Under the pieces are notes generated by a model. The model was not told where the DNA came from and made no database searches. It saw nothing but the letters and a program-made list of their open reading frames with translations. From Dryocola clanedunensis subsp. sulfonylureivorans (GTDB lineage: Bacteria; Pseudomonadota; Gammaproteobacteria; Enterobacterales; Enterobacteriaceae), in NCBI RefSeq assembly GCF_016756775.1, contig NZ_JAERMU010000026.1:1-48163 (forward strand): a stretch of DNA of 48,163 bases, read 5' to 3'. The translations under genes and the position numbers were made by a program. Within the stretch, counting starts at the first letter, position 1; each line of letters opens with the position of its first letter. Below are positions 40,272 through 48,163 of this stretch, in pieces.

Positions 40272-40598
40272 ATGAACGACAGCGAATTTCATCAACTGGC
40301 CGACGGCCTGTGGATGACGATTGAAGAGAGCCTGGATGACTGGGACGGCGACAGTGACATTGACTGTGAGATAAACGGTGGCGTGCTGACGCTGAGTTTT
40401 GAGAACGGCAGCAAAATCATTATCAACCGCCAGGAGCCATTACATCAGGTGTGGCTGGCAACCAAAAGCGGTGGCTATCACTTTAATTTGAAAGGCGAAA
40501 AGTGGATCTGCGACCGTAGCGGCGCGGAGTTCTGGCAGCTGCTGGAAGAGGCCTGCACGGCGCAGGCTGGCGAGCCGGTCAGCTTCCGCCAGGCCTAA
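40272..40598 (+). CDS. cyaY: Frataxin-like iron-sulfur assembly protein CyaY
   Basis: CyaY binds IscS and iron and tunes Fe-S cluster assembly. From the ATG at 40272 it is 108 residues; the N-terminal helix carries the acidic iron-binding ridge ([14 protein letters not shown]) and the sheet carries the conserved [11 protein letters not shown]. The purine-rich GAGAAGAAGAG before the ATG is a fair ribosome site. It is convergent with cyaA, and the two stop codons overlap by four bases. Confidence 0.96.
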   Translation: MNDSEFHQLADGLWMTIEESLDDWDGDSDIDCEINGGVLTLSFENGSKIIINRQEPLHQVWLATKSGGYHFNLKGEKWICDRSGAEFWQLLEEACTAQAGEPVSFRQA

Positions 40599-43138
40599 TA
40601 CTGCTGTAACAGCGGCGTGGAGCCATCGTCCTGGTTCGCAGGCGCCGCTGGGACGATAACCTGGGTACGGAACGGAATGACCTGCGTGCGCCCGTCGACC
40701 TTCACAATCTGGTAGAACTGCGGCAGGTTGAAGTTGATGAAGCTTGAGCCGTAGGTAAAGCGGTCGTGCGATGACGAGTAGAACCGGCTGACGTCACGAA
40801 CCAGATCTTCTTTGCTGCCTTCACAGTGGTGATACACCTCTGCCCGGTTGCTCTCATCCAGGATATAGATGTTAAAGCCCTGCTCCTCTTTTGTTTCCTC
40901 AAAGAAGAACTGGATAATCCCTTCACTGGCAAAGCCATCTACCACTGGCGGCAGCTGGACGTGGTTGGTTTCGACCTGCACCGACAGGCCATGCAGTTTG
41001 TTATGGGAAATCGCCCCATAGAACTCCACCGCATTTTCCAGTTTTTGTACTGACACGCTCAGACGCTCGAAGAACAATCCCCAGGTCTGACCGGAGACGC
41101 GCAGCGCTTTAAAGCGGCCAGGCTCCTGGCGCGTGCTGGATAAGCGGAAATCTATACATTCGGAAACCAGCTGCTGCACGCGGGTGCGAATAAGACCACG
41201 CAGGTGCTGGCTGTAGCAGAAAACCTCAACGCTGTCCGGCGGCGCGGCATCCTGGTGCATTTTGCCCAGAATGGTTTTCAGCGCCTCGATCATGGCCTGT
41301 TCGCCGTTGAAATGGAGGGTACGCACTTCGTTCCACGAGTTGCGATACAGCAGATCGACACTCCCCACCAGGCACTGCTGCTGCTCGCCGAAGCTGAAGA
41401 CATCCAGCTTACGGAAATCGAAATGCACGACCTGATTGCGGAAGGCCGCCGTCGGGTCATATTCCAGATTGACGATAATCGCCAGATGGCGGATTTCGCA
41501 CGGGCTGTAAAGCGCCTTCGGCGTTGGCGCAGGCAGGCGCAGCGGGAAGTGGTGCGAAACATCGGCAACCATTTCCTGCAGCTTAGGCAGATCGCAAATG
41601 CCGTTGCCCTTAATAAACAGGCGGGTGCGTGAGGTCAGCAGGCCGTTGAAGTAGGCCCATGCCACCAGCTTATTAAGATAACGGTTATATTCCAGCGGTT
41701 GATGACTGATGATGGAATTCATGTTTGGCGCGCGATTGTAGAGATACCAGCCTGAGCGGTTAGCGCGGCCTGGCGGCACATGAATAAAGGTCAGGTGTGA
41801 TTCAGATAAATCAGGTGAAATCTGCGGGTTAACCAGCGTGACTTTACCAGGCAACGCTTCAAACGCCGCGTAGAGTTTACGGGTCAGAACACCGATATCC
41901 TGCGGGCTTGCCGAGACGCTGAGATTGTTGCGGCGCGCAAAGCGAATCAGGTTGCGATAGCTCTGCATCATCGCATCCAGCAGTTCGTTGTGGGCATCAC
42001 GAACCTGATCAATTTTCCAGTTCGCACGATTGTCCAGCATCGCCAGACGCTCTTCGCCCCAACCCCACTCTTTCACCAGCTGGCTGAGGACTTCACGACG
42101 CCAGCCTACACAGGCGCGTTCGCGTGAGAGCTTTTCGCACACTTTCAAATAGAAACAACGGCGCACCAGGTCCAGACGTGCGGTGTCTTCGATTTGCGTC
42201 AGGTAATGGGTGACGCGTTCCAGCATCATGCAGTAAGGATCGAGACCAAACGAAACGATCTCGCCGTCGTGCAGGCGCTGTTTAATATCTTTCGCCAGCA
42301 GGCGGGCGTTCGGATACTCCCAGGAATAGGCTTCCAGCAGCAGCGTTTTCAACACGGCCTTATAAGGGGAGTCGATACTTTTATAGAGCTGCCACAGGCT
42401 GGCACCGAAGTACTCTTCGGCGGAGAGCGAGCTCAATCCACCGAGATCCAGCCATTCGTTTGGCGTCAGTACGCCCTGCGCATAGAGCGACATGACGTAA
42501 TCATCGTAGTGCTCTTCTTCATCGCCCGGCACCATATTCCAAAGAATACGTTTACCCGCGAGGCGCACGGCGGTGCGATAGAACTCGTCTAACAGCAGGA
42601 TGTGTTGCGTTGAGCCGCAGTCTTCGCCGCCGAGGCTGCCGCTTTCGTTATGACGGAAACGGTTTTCATCGATCAGGAAGAAACTGACCTCCACGCCCAG
42701 CGACGCCGCCCAGCTTTCCAGCAGGCTGCATTTTCGTTGTAACAGTTGGCGTTCGTCGTTATCGAGCCATGCCTGGTGACACACCCAGATATCCAGGTCT
42801 GAAGAACAGCTCTGGCCGACGGAGGAGGTACTGCCCATGGTGTAGAGGCCGGTGATCGGCAGCTCGCCTTTGGCGGTTGCCTGCGGTGGCATGCCGCGCA
42901 TCAATTCCAGCTCGTTCAGGTAGTGGCGTTGGGTTTCATCAGGCGTGTAAATGCATATGCCATGTGGAACGTTACCGTCAAGGTAACCCGGCATCAGCGG
43001 GTGATGATAATGTAACAATGTTGGCAGAAGACTGTAGACCTGCTGGAAAGCAGGGCCCATGGCAGCAAGCGCGCGATCTACACGCAGTTGGTTGATGGCA
43101 TCCAGTCTCTGTTTAAGCGTCTCAATATAGAGGTACAA
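40595..43138 (-). CDS. cyaA: Class I adenylate cyclase
   Basis: CyaA makes cAMP from ATP and is stimulated by phosphorylated EIIA-Glc when glucose is absent. The 847-residue protein has an N-terminal catalytic domain with the nucleotidyltransferase signature [18 protein letters not shown] (S103, S113, D114, D116, W118) and a C-terminal regulatory half. The start is TTG at 43136-43138, as in E. coli, where it keeps translation low. A CRP site overlaps its main promoter. It is divergent from hemC and overlaps cyaY tail to tail. Confidence 0.97.
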   Translation of the reverse strand: MYLYIETLKQRLDAINQLRVDRALAAMGPAFQQVYSLLPTLLHYHHPLMPGYLDGNVPHGICIYTPDETQRHYLNELELMRGMPPQATAKGELPITGLYTMGSTSSVGQSCSSDLDIWVCHQAWLDNDERQLLQRKCSLLESWAASLGVEVSFFLIDENRFRHNESGSLGGEDCGSTQHILLLDEFYRTAVRLAGKRILWNMVPGDEEEHYDDYVMSLYAQGVLTPNEWLDLGGLSSLSAEEYFGASLWQLYKSIDSPYKAVLKTLLLEAYSWEYPNARLLAKDIKQRLHDGEIVSFGLDPYCMMLERVTHYLTQIEDTARLDLVRRCFYLKVCEKLSRERACVGWRREVLSQLVKEWGWGEERLAMLDNRANWKIDQVRDAHNELLDAMMQSYRNLIRFARRNNLSVSASPQDIGVLTRKLYAAFEALPGKVTLVNPQISPDLSESHLTFIHVPPGRANRSGWYLYNRAPNMNSIISHQPLEYNRYLNKLVAWAYFNGLLTSRTRLFIKGNGICDLPKLQEMVADVSHHFPLRLPAPTPKALYSPCEIRHLAIIVNLEYDPTAAFRNQVVHFDFRKLDVFSFGEQQQCLVGSVDLLYRNSWNEVRTLHFNGEQAMIEALKTILGKMHQDAAPPDSVEVFCYSQHLRGLIRTRVQQLVSECIDFRLSSTRQEPGRFKALRVSGQTWGLFFERLSVSVQKLENAVEFYGAISHNKLHGLSVQVETNHVQLPPVVDGFASEGIIQFFFEETKEEQGFNIYILDESNRAEVYHHCEGSKEDLVRDVSRFYSSSHDRFTYGSSFINFNLPQFYQIVKVDGRTQVIPFRTQVIVPAAPANQDDGSTPLLQQY

Positions 43139-43230
43139 GACATATCGCCTGATGGTTTCAGTATTTTGAAAAAACCCGTTTCCTGATTGTTGCCCTGATG
43201 ATTATAAACGAACGGGCAGACAATTGCTGG

Positions 43231-43252
43231 AAACGTGATCAATTTAACACCT
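43231..43252. promoter_or_regulatory. CRP site repressing the cyaA promoter
   Basis: On the minus strand GTGTTAAATTGATCACG is, as I recall it, the same as the E. coli cyaA CRP site. It overlaps the P2 -10, so cAMP-CRP can shut down synthesis of adenylate cyclase. It lies about 100 bases upstream of the TTG start. Confidence 0.85.
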
Positions 43253-43269
43253 TGCTGGTTGACCGTAAA
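43242..43269 (-). promoter_or_regulatory. cyaA: cyaA promoter P2
   Basis: Minus strand: TTTACG (43264-43269), 16-base spacer, TTAAAT (43242-43247), with the -10 inside the CRP site. A second possible -10, TATAAT at 43201-43206, lies downstream but lacks a good -35. Confidence 0.68.
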
Positions 43270-43363
43270 GAAAGTTGCACTACGCGCAACGTTCCACGCC
43301 AGGAAGCCGTTTTATATTCCATAATACGAGTCACGTCCCTCTTTTCCGCAAAAACCGTTGAAA

Positions 43364-43393
43364 CTGACAGCCTTCCGTGAAGAGTGGTAGGAT
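43364..43393 (+). promoter_or_regulatory. hemC: Putative hemC promoter
   Basis: CTGACA (43364-43369), 18-base spacer, TAGGAT (43388-43393) give a start near 43400, about 24 bases before the hemC ATG. The match is moderate, and other starts in the 285-base cyaA-hemC gap are possible. Confidence 0.5.
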
Positions 43394-43423
43394 GGCAGCA
43401 GGACGACAATTACGGTAACAAGC

Positions 43424-44365
43424 ATGTTAGACAATGTATTAAGAATTGCCACTCGCCAAAGTCCATTAGCCCTTTGGCAAGCACAATATGTTAAACAGCG
43501 CCTGGAGGCGAATCATCCTCAGCTCACCGTTGAGCTGGTACCGATGGTAACCCGAGGCGATGTGATACTCGATACACCGCTTGCCAAAGTTGGTGGTAAA
43601 GGCCTGTTCGTCAAAGAGCTGGAGCTTGCGCTGCTGGAAGGCCGTGCGGATATTGCCGTGCACTCAATGAAAGACGTACCGGTGGAGTTCCCGGACGGGC
43701 TGGGGCTGGTGACGATTTGCGAGCGTGACGATCCCCGTGATGCCTTCGTTTCGAACCAGTATGCCAGCCTCGACGAGCTGCCTCAGGGCAGTATTGTAGG
43801 GACATCCAGCCTGCGTCGTCAGTGCCAGCTCGCCGAACGTCGCCCGGACCTGATTATCCGGTCTTTACGTGGCAACGTTGGCACGCGCCTGGGCAAGCTT
43901 GATGCCGGTGAATACGATGCGATTATCCTTGCCGTAGCCGGGTTGAATCGCCTGGGGCTGCAATCTCGTATACGTTCAGCGCTGCCTGCCGAAGTCTCAT
44001 TGCCGGCCGTTGGCCAGGGTGCCGTCGGCATTGAATGCCGTCTGGATGACGAACAAACCCGCGCGTTGCTTGCTCCGCTCAATCACATAGAGACAGCGAT
44101 TCGCGTCAGTGCTGAACGCGCAATGAATATGCGTCTGGAAGGGGGTTGCCAGGTGCCAATCGGTAGCTACGCTGAGTTAAAAGACGGTGAGCTGTGGCTG
44201 CGTGCGCTGGTCGGCGCACCGGACGGTTCCTTTATGGTGCGCGGTGAACGTCGCGGCAAACCAGAGGACTCGGTTCCCATGGGCATCGATCTTGCCGAGG
44301 AGCTTCTTGATAAGGGTGCCCGTGAGGTGCTGGCCGCTATTTATGATGGGGATGCACCCGCATGA
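43424..44365 (+). CDS. hemC: Hydroxymethylbilane synthase
   Basis: HemC joins four porphobilinogens into hydroxymethylbilane. The 313-residue protein equals E. coli in length; the dipyrromethane cofactor attaches to C242 (EGGCQVPIG) and the catalytic D84 is in SMKDVP. Arginine-rich substrate-binding segments [10 protein letters not shown] and [11 protein letters not shown] are intact. Its TGA overlaps the hemD ATG by four bases. It heads the hemCDXY operon, divergent from cyaA. Confidence 0.98.
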   Translation: MLDNVLRIATRQSPLALWQAQYVKQRLEANHPQLTVELVPMVTRGDVILDTPLAKVGGKGLFVKELELALLEGRADIAVHSMKDVPVEFPDGLGLVTICERDDPRDAFVSNQYASLDELPQGSIVGTSSLRRQCQLAERRPDLIIRSLRGNVGTRLGKLDAGEYDAIILAVAGLNRLGLQSRIRSALPAEVSLPAVGQGAVGIECRLDDEQTRALLAPLNHIETAIRVSAERAMNMRLEGGCQVPIGSYAELKDGELWLRALVGAPDGSFMVRGERRGKPEDSVPMGIDLAEELLDKGAREVLAAIYDGDAPA

Positions 44366-45102
44366 CAATTCTTGTCACCCGCCCCTCTCCCGCCGGGGAA
44401 GAGTTAGTGAGCCGTCTGCGCACACTTGGGCAGGTGGCGTACAGTTTTCCGCTCATCGAATTCTCCCCAGGCCGGGAGCTAGCGCAGCTGCCTGAGCGCC
44501 TTGCAGCACTTTCACCGGGCGATCTCGTCTTTGTGCTCTCCCAGCATGTAGTGCATTACGCTCAGCCACTGTTACGTCGTAATCAATTGAAATGGCCTGA
44601 AAATCTTTCATGGTTTGCCATTGGACGCACAACGGCGCTGGCGTTACACACCGTCAGCCATCTCCCGGTTCGCTATCCGCTGGATCGGGAAACCAGTGAA
44701 GTCTTGCTACAATTACCTGAATTACAAAATGTTGCCGGTAAGCGTGTCTTGATTCTACGGGGTAACGGTGGCCGTGAACTGTTAGGGAACAATCTTGCAT
44801 CTCGTGGTGCTAAAGTAGATTTTTGCGAATGCTATCAACGCTGCGCCAAAATTTATGATGGTACGGAAGAAGCATTTCGCTGGCGTGAACGTGGCGTCAA
44901 CACACTGGTTGTCACCAGCGGCGAAATGCTCAAGCAACTATACACATTGATACCAGAGTGGTATCGCACTGACTGGTTACTCCACTGTCGACTGGTGGTT
45001 GTCAGTGAGCGTTTGGCGATCGTTGCCCGGGAATTGGGCTGGCAGGATATTCGGATCGCCGACAACGCAGACAATGACGCGCTGCTCCGCGCGTTACAAT
45101 AA
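44362..45102 (+). CDS. hemD: Uroporphyrinogen-III synthase
   Basis: HemD cyclises hydroxymethylbilane to uroporphyrinogen III with inversion of ring D. The 246-residue protein has the two alpha/beta domains of the family, beginning [12 protein letters not shown]; sequence conservation is low in this family, but the length, the N-terminal VTRP motif and the place after hemC make it sure. Start and stop overlap hemC by four bases; hemX follows after 22 bases. Confidence 0.96.
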   Translation: MTILVTRPSPAGEELVSRLRTLGQVAYSFPLIEFSPGRELAQLPERLAALSPGDLVFVLSQHVVHYAQPLLRRNQLKWPENLSWFAIGRTTALALHTVSHLPVRYPLDRETSEVLLQLPELQNVAGKRVLILRGNGGRELLGNNLASRGAKVDFCECYQRCAKIYDGTEEAFRWRERGVNTLVVTSGEMLKQLYTLIPEWYRTDWLLHCRLVVVSERLAIVARELGWQDIRIADNADNDALLRALQ

Positions 45103-45124
45103 ACCTACAAAATGGGACGCCACA

Positions 45125-46306
45125 ATGACGGAACAAAATACTTCCTCCGCCATGGTTGAAGAGACCAAACCCGCGGTAGAAAACACGCCGCTTCCAGAGC
45201 AGCCGCCACAGAAGAACCGTAGTGGCGTGGCAGGTATTGCGCTGGGCGCTATCGCCATCGCCATTGCTCTGGCTCTGGGTGGCGGACTTTACAGCTATGG
45301 CAAGCATCAGGCTTCGACACAAAACGCGACTAACGACGCGTTGGTCACGCAGCTCACCGCGTTACAAAAGCAGCAGGATCAGCAGAAAACCGAGCTGGAA
45401 AACACCATCAAACAACAGGCGACGGCGCTCGATGAGGCTAATCGCCAGCAGGCGAGCCTGGCTCGCCAGCTGGATGAAGTGCAGCAGAAAGTCGCGACGA
45501 TTTCCGGCAGCGATGCCAAAACGTGGCTGCTGGCCCAAGCTGATTTTCTGGTCAAGCTTGCCGCACGTAAACTGTGGAGCGATCAGGACGTGACGACCGC
45601 CGCTGCGCTGCTTAAAAGCGCGGACGCAAGCCTTGCTGATATGAACGACTCGAGTCTTATCACCGCTCGCCGCGCCATTACCGATGATATCAGCACGCTG
45701 TCCGGTGTTTCACAGGTCGATTACGACGGTATTATCCTGAAGGTGAATCAGCTGGCAAACCAGGTGGATAACCTGCGACTGGCGGATAACGACAATGATG
45801 ACACCCCTATGGATTCCGACGGTAGCGAACTGTCGAGCACCGTGACCGAATGGCGTCAGAATCTGGTGAAGAGCTGGCACAGCTTTATGGATAGCTTTAT
45901 TACTATCCGTCGCCGTGATGAAACAGCGGTCCCACTGCTGGCGCCGAATCAGGACATCTATCTGCGTGAGAACATTCGCTCACGCCTGTTGATTGCCGCA
46001 CAGGCGGTACCTCGTCACCAGGAAGAGACTTATAAACAGTCCCTGGAAAGCGTATCCACGTGGGTTCGCGCCTATTACGATACGGAAGACGCAAACACGA
46101 AAGCGTTTTTGGATCAGCTGGATTCCCTGAGCCAGCAAAGTATCAATATGGATATTCCGGAAAATCTGCAAAGCCAGCCGCTGCTGGAAAAACTGATGCA
46201 GACCCGAGTACGCAATCTACTTAGCCAGCCAGCCGACAATAATTCGGCACCTGCTGCAACTGCGCCTGCACCGGCTGCGGCTCCAGCTGAAAGCCAGGGA
46301 GAATAG
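45125..46306 (+). CDS. hemX: HemX, uroporphyrinogen-III C-methyltransferase family membrane protein
   Basis: A 393-residue protein encoded between hemD and hemY. It has a proline-rich cytoplasmic N-terminus, one membrane helix (about 34-57) and a periplasmic coiled coil rich in Gln and Glu (about 65-130), then a helical domain and an Ala/Pro-rich tail. Databases often call it a uroporphyrinogen methyltransferase, but it lacks the SAM-binding domain of that enzyme and its function is unproved. The ATG at 45125 has GGGA seven bases upstream; the ORF open further 5' overlaps hemD and is rejected. Confidence 0.93.
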   Translation: MTEQNTSSAMVEETKPAVENTPLPEQPPQKNRSGVAGIALGAIAIAIALALGGGLYSYGKHQASTQNATNDALVTQLTALQKQQDQQKTELENTIKQQATALDEANRQQASLARQLDEVQQKVATISGSDAKTWLLAQADFLVKLAARKLWSDQDVTTAAALLKSADASLADMNDSSLITARRAITDDISTLSGVSQVDYDGIILKVNQLANQVDNLRLADNDNDDTPMDSDGSELSSTVTEWRQNLVKSWHSFMDSFITIRRRDETAVPLLAPNQDIYLRENIRSRLLIAAQAVPRHQEETYKQSLESVSTWVRAYYDTEDANTKAFLDQLDSLSQQSINMDIPENLQSQPLLEKLMQTRVRNLLSQPADNNSAPAATAPAPAAAPAESQGE

Positions 46307-46308
46307 GC

Positions 46309-47505
46309 ATGATTAAAGTCTTATTGCTTTTCCTGCTGCTGATCGCCGGGATCGTTCTTGGTCCGATGCTTGCAGGTCATCAGGGCTACGTCCTGATCCA
46401 GACCGATAACTATAACGTGGAAACAAGCGTCACAGGCCTTGTGATCATTTTGATCCTGACGATGGTCGTGTTATTCGCCATCGAATGGATCCTGCGTCGT
46501 GTCTTCCACACCGGAGCTCGCACCCGCGGCTGGTTCGTAGGACGCAAAAGTAGCCGCGCCCGTAAGCAAACTAAAGCCGCACTGTTGAAACTGGCGGAAG
46601 GGGATTACCAGCAGGTTGAGAAGCTGATGGCAAAGAATGCCGATCACGCAGAACAGCCGGTGGTAAACTATCTCCTTGCAGCGGAAGCAGCGCAGCAGCG
46701 TGGTGATGAGATCCGTGCCAACCAGCACCTGGAACGCGCCGCTGAACTTGCGGACAGGGATCAGCTGCCGGTTGAAATCACACGCGTTCGTTTACAGCTT
46801 GCCCGTAATGAAAATCACGCCGCGCGTCATGGTGTGGATAAACTGCTGGAGATCGCCCCTCGTCACCCGGAAGTACTCCGTCTGGCAGAGCAAGCCTACG
46901 TCCGTACCGGTGCCTGGGGTTCTGTCATTGATATCCTGCCCGCCATGGAAAAAGTGCAGGTGGCTGATCCGGCCCACCGTGCAGCGCTTCAGGAACAAGC
47001 GTGGATTGGTCTGATGGATGGGGCAATGGCAGATCAGGGCAACGATGGTCTGAAAGCCTGGTGGCGTAACCAGAGCCGTAAAACACGTCAGGAAACCACG
47101 CTACAGGTGGCGATGGCGGAGCATCTGATTGAATGTGACGATCACGACGCGGCGCAGGAAATTGTGCTGGACGGTCTGAAACGTCAATACGATGAACGTC
47201 TGGTTCTGTTAATGCCGCGCCTGAAGTCGGGCAATCCGGAGCAGCTTGAAAAAGCACTGCGCCAGCATATCAAGACTCAGGGTGACCGTCCGTTATTGCA
47301 CAGCACGCTTGGTCAGCTTTTGATGAAGCACGGTGAGTGGCAGCAGGCAAGTGAAGCCTTCCGTGAGGCGATTAAACAGCGTCCGGATGCCTTTGATTAC
47401 GCGTGGCTTGCCGACTCGCTGGACAGACTCCATCAGCCGGAGGAGGCCGCTCTGATGCGCCGTGACGGCCTGCTGTTGACCCTGCAAAATAATCCCAACG
47501 CTTAA
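46309..47505 (+). CDS. hemY: HemY, TPR-containing inner membrane protein
   Basis: HemY is a 398-residue inner-membrane protein with two N-terminal membrane helices (about 3-22 and 41-62) and a cytoplasmic TPR domain, for example in WQQASEAFREAIKQRPDAFDY near the C-terminus. It is not the oxygen-dependent protoporphyrinogen oxidase that shares the name in Bacillus; its role in porphyrin metabolism is unclear. It lies two bases after hemX and ends the operon before a terminator facing glmZ. Confidence 0.95.
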   Translation: MIKVLLLFLLLIAGIVLGPMLAGHQGYVLIQTDNYNVETSVTGLVIILILTMVVLFAIEWILRRVFHTGARTRGWFVGRKSSRARKQTKAALLKLAEGDYQQVEKLMAKNADHAEQPVVNYLLAAEAAQQRGDEIRANQHLERAAELADRDQLPVEITRVRLQLARNENHAARHGVDKLLEIAPRHPEVLRLAEQAYVRTGAWGSVIDILPAMEKVQVADPAHRAALQEQAWIGLMDGAMADQGNDGLKAWWRNQSRKTRQETTLQVAMAEHLIECDDHDAAQEIVLDGLKRQYDERLVLLMPRLKSGNPEQLEKALRQHIKTQGDRPLLHSTLGQLLMKHGEWQQASEAFREAIKQRPDAFDYAWLADSLDRLHQPEEAALMRRDGLLLTLQNNPNA

Positions 47506-47512
47506 ACTACCC

Positions 47513-47533
47513 AGGGCGAAGTTCTTTCGCCCT
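47513..47533 (+). terminator. Terminator of hemCDXY
   Basis: AGGGCGAA and TTCGCCCT form an eight-base perfect stem with loop GTTCT, seven bases after the hemY stop. The following sequence is only pyrimidine-rich, so it may be inefficient alone; the opposing glmZ terminator lies 17 bases further on. Confidence 0.75.
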
Positions 47534-47550
47534 TCTCCCTCTGCTGACAC

Positions 47551-47580
47551 AAAAAAAACACCTGCCGAATGGCAGGTGTT
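47551..47580 (-). terminator. Terminator of glmZ
   Basis: On the minus strand AACACCTGCC and GGCAGGTGTT form a ten-base perfect stem with loop ATTC, followed by six or more T. It is the 3' end of the small RNA and resembles the E. coli GlmZ terminator in form, though the stem bases differ. Confidence 0.92.
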
Positions 47581-47750
47581 AAAACAGGTCTTTTGACAAC
47601 TAAGTGGTGCTTCACTCAACGTTATGTCCATGGTGTCGGATGAGGCCAGAGGCGACATCTGTCGGTGGACGATAAGCACCGTAATTGGCTCTGCGTCATT
47701 CCTGGGTTTATGAAGCCTTAGCGAACATAAGAAGTGGAATGAGCATCTAC
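47551..47750 (-). ncRNA. glmZ: GlmZ small regulatory RNA
   Basis: GlmZ is an Hfq-bound small RNA that activates glmS mRNA, and so glucosamine-6-phosphate synthesis, until RapZ and RNase E cleave it. About 200 bases here match E. coli GlmZ (207) in order: the 5' end GTAGATGCTCATTCCA, GGAATGACGCAGAGCC, ACGGTGCTTATCGTCCAC, ACACCATGGACA and AACGTTGAGTGAAGCACC, then GACCTGTTTTAAC before the terminator. It lies directly after hemY on the opposite strand, the conserved position. Variable bases fall mainly between about +20 and +55 and in the terminator. Confidence 0.95.
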
Positions 47751-47760
47751 ACAATTATTA

Positions 47761-47778
47761 TTGCACGATGCATGCCAG
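47761..47778 (-). promoter_or_regulatory. glmZ: Sigma-54 promoter of glmZ
   Basis: On the minus strand CTGGCATGCATCGTGCAA fits the sigma-54 consensus: GG and GC are separated by exactly ten bases, and the GC lies 12-13 bases before the mature 5' end. Sigma-54 promoters control glmY and, in many enterics, glmZ, with the two-component regulator GlrR. AATAAT just downstream could be a sigma-70 -10, but no -35 is well placed. Confidence 0.85.
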
Positions 47779-47888
47779 GTTTTAAACAAGAATTGGCTTA
47801 TTCGTGCGTTACCTGCTAATTCAGATAGTTATCAGGCTTTTTATACCCGCACTTCTGCATTTCCTGCACGCTTTCCGCCCCGCCTCAT

Positions 47889-47908
47889 CTGTCTCCAGCT
47901 GGAGACAG
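47889..47908. promoter_or_regulatory. GlrR activator site upstream of glmZ
   Basis: CTGTCTCCAGCTGGAGACAG is a perfect 20-base palindrome containing TGTC-N10-GACA, the GlrR (QseF) binding pattern. Its centre is about 148 bases upstream of the glmZ start, a usual distance for a sigma-54 activator. A DNA-bending site is expected between; TATCAGGCTTTTT (47830-47842) is a weak IHF-like match. Confidence 0.8.
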
Positions 47909-47952
47909 TAAATGCCGTTAAATTATTTATTCATAATTATCAGTACATTATG

Positions 47953-47970
47953 CGTCGCCAAACAGAGACA
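47953..47970. promoter_or_regulatory. Second, imperfect GlrR-like site
   Basis: CGTC-N10-GACA has one mismatch to TGTC-N10-GACA and lies 63 bases (about six helical turns) from the perfect site. GlrR-dependent promoters usually have more than one site. The rest of 47971-48063 holds the presumed end of the neighbouring insertion element, and I see no gene in it. Confidence 0.5.
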
Positions 47971-48046
47971 GGGTTTACAGGGTTGTTGTTGATAAGCGAC
48001 GCAGAGATGCGTAAGACAGAGTTGAAGGCTATTTCACGATTAGCGT

Positions 48047-48076
48047 AGCTACCGTCTTGAACGTCAAGCGGTAGCT
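48047..48076. repeat. Inverted repeat over the 3' end of the IS110-type transposase
   Basis: AGCTACCGTCTTGA (48047-48060) and TCAAGCGGTAGCT (48064-48076) pair with one bulged base around ACG. The transposase stop codon lies in the right arm. It may be a subterminal repeat of the insertion element or a weak terminator for the transposase; there is no T run. Confidence 0.55.
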
Positions 48077-48163
48077 GCATAATTTTCATCCCATGGCAGG
48101 CGTGTTTTAAGCACCCCGAAGCACATGTGCACCAGCTTGCGCATTACTGCACCCAGCGCCGCC
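48064..48163 (-). mobile_element. IS110-family transposase, C-terminal end (cut by window edge)
   Basis: The last 32 codons of a minus-strand gene run off the right edge and end at TGA. The visible protein ends GAVMRKLVHMCFGVLKTR, then LPWDENYAATA; MRKL(V)H-(C/I)-(F/Y)GVLK followed by a short polar tail is typical of the C-terminus of IS110-family (DEDD, Transposase_20) recombinases. The DEDD catalytic domain and the serine region lie outside. It occupies the place of aslA in E. coli. The family call comes from a short segment, so moderate confidence; no target duplication can be seen. Confidence 0.68.

Noticed and set aside
44999-45124. Upstream extension of hemX
   Set aside because: The extra 42 codons lie in the wrong frame of hemD, and the start at 45125 gives exactly the E. 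coli HemX length.
47761-48048. 95-codon open frame between glmZ and the IS110-type gene
   Set aside because: It covers the glmZ sigma-54 promoter and GlrR sites, has no ribosome site and has an implausible Cys- and Thr-rich composition.

Overview
This window is core chromosome of a member of the Enterobacteriaceae. Nearly every protein matches its Escherichia coli K-12 counterpart in length and sequence as I remember it, and gene order follows the E. coli block that runs from the rrnA promoter to hemY, read from the opposite strand. Two things argue against Escherichia itself: a magnesium-type hemB sits between tatD and rfaH, and an IS110-type element lies beyond glmZ, where E. coli carries aslA. 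A relative such as Enterobacter, Lelliottia, Kosakonia, Cedecea or Klebsiella fits, but I cannot fix the genus from sequence alone.

Layout, left to right. Positions 1-300 hold the tandem P1/P2 promoters and the antitermination leader of a ribosomal RNA operon reading leftwards; 16S should begin a few tens of bases outside the window. Positions 336-4321 are the leftward run pepQ-yigZ-trkH-hemG. Positions 4469-7975 are the FadR-controlled fadBA operon. Then come fre and ubiD (leftward) and rfaH (rightward). Positions 10949-19048 are a long leftward series rmuC, ubiE-ubiJ-ubiB, tatABCD and hemB. Positions 19172-26219 hold udp, dlhH, metE/metR, yigM and yigL; 26248-33153 hold pldB, rhtB/rhtC, recQ, pldA, yigI and rarD. 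Positions 33205-34440 are corA with a long Mg2+-responsive-type leader that contains a short leader ORF. Positions 34525-40143 are the overlapping leftward operon lptM-dapF-yigA-xerC-yigB-uvrD. Finally there are cyaY, cyaA, the hemCDXY operon, the small RNA gene glmZ with a sigma-54 promoter, and the 3' end of an IS110-family transposase cut by the window edge.

Functional themes: six haem-related loci (hemG, hemB, hemC, hemD, hemX, hemY) and five ubiquinone or flavin genes (ubiD, fre, ubiE, ubiJ, ubiB) share the window with fatty-acid oxidation (fadBA), Tat export, methionine synthesis, phospholipid turnover (pldA, pldB), DNA maintenance (recQ, uvrD, xerC, rmuC) and global regulation (cyaA, rfaH, glmZ). 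Much regulation can be read directly: FadR, MetJ, LexA and CRP operators, the rRNA antitermination signals, the corA leader, and a sigma-54/GlrR arrangement for glmZ.

I found no phage, CRISPR array, toxin-antitoxin or defence locus, and no wholly new system. The most rewarding places are the glmZ-IS110 junction, the corA leader with a TTG-initiated leader peptide, the Mg-type HemB joined to the tat operon, and several unexplained inverted repeats.
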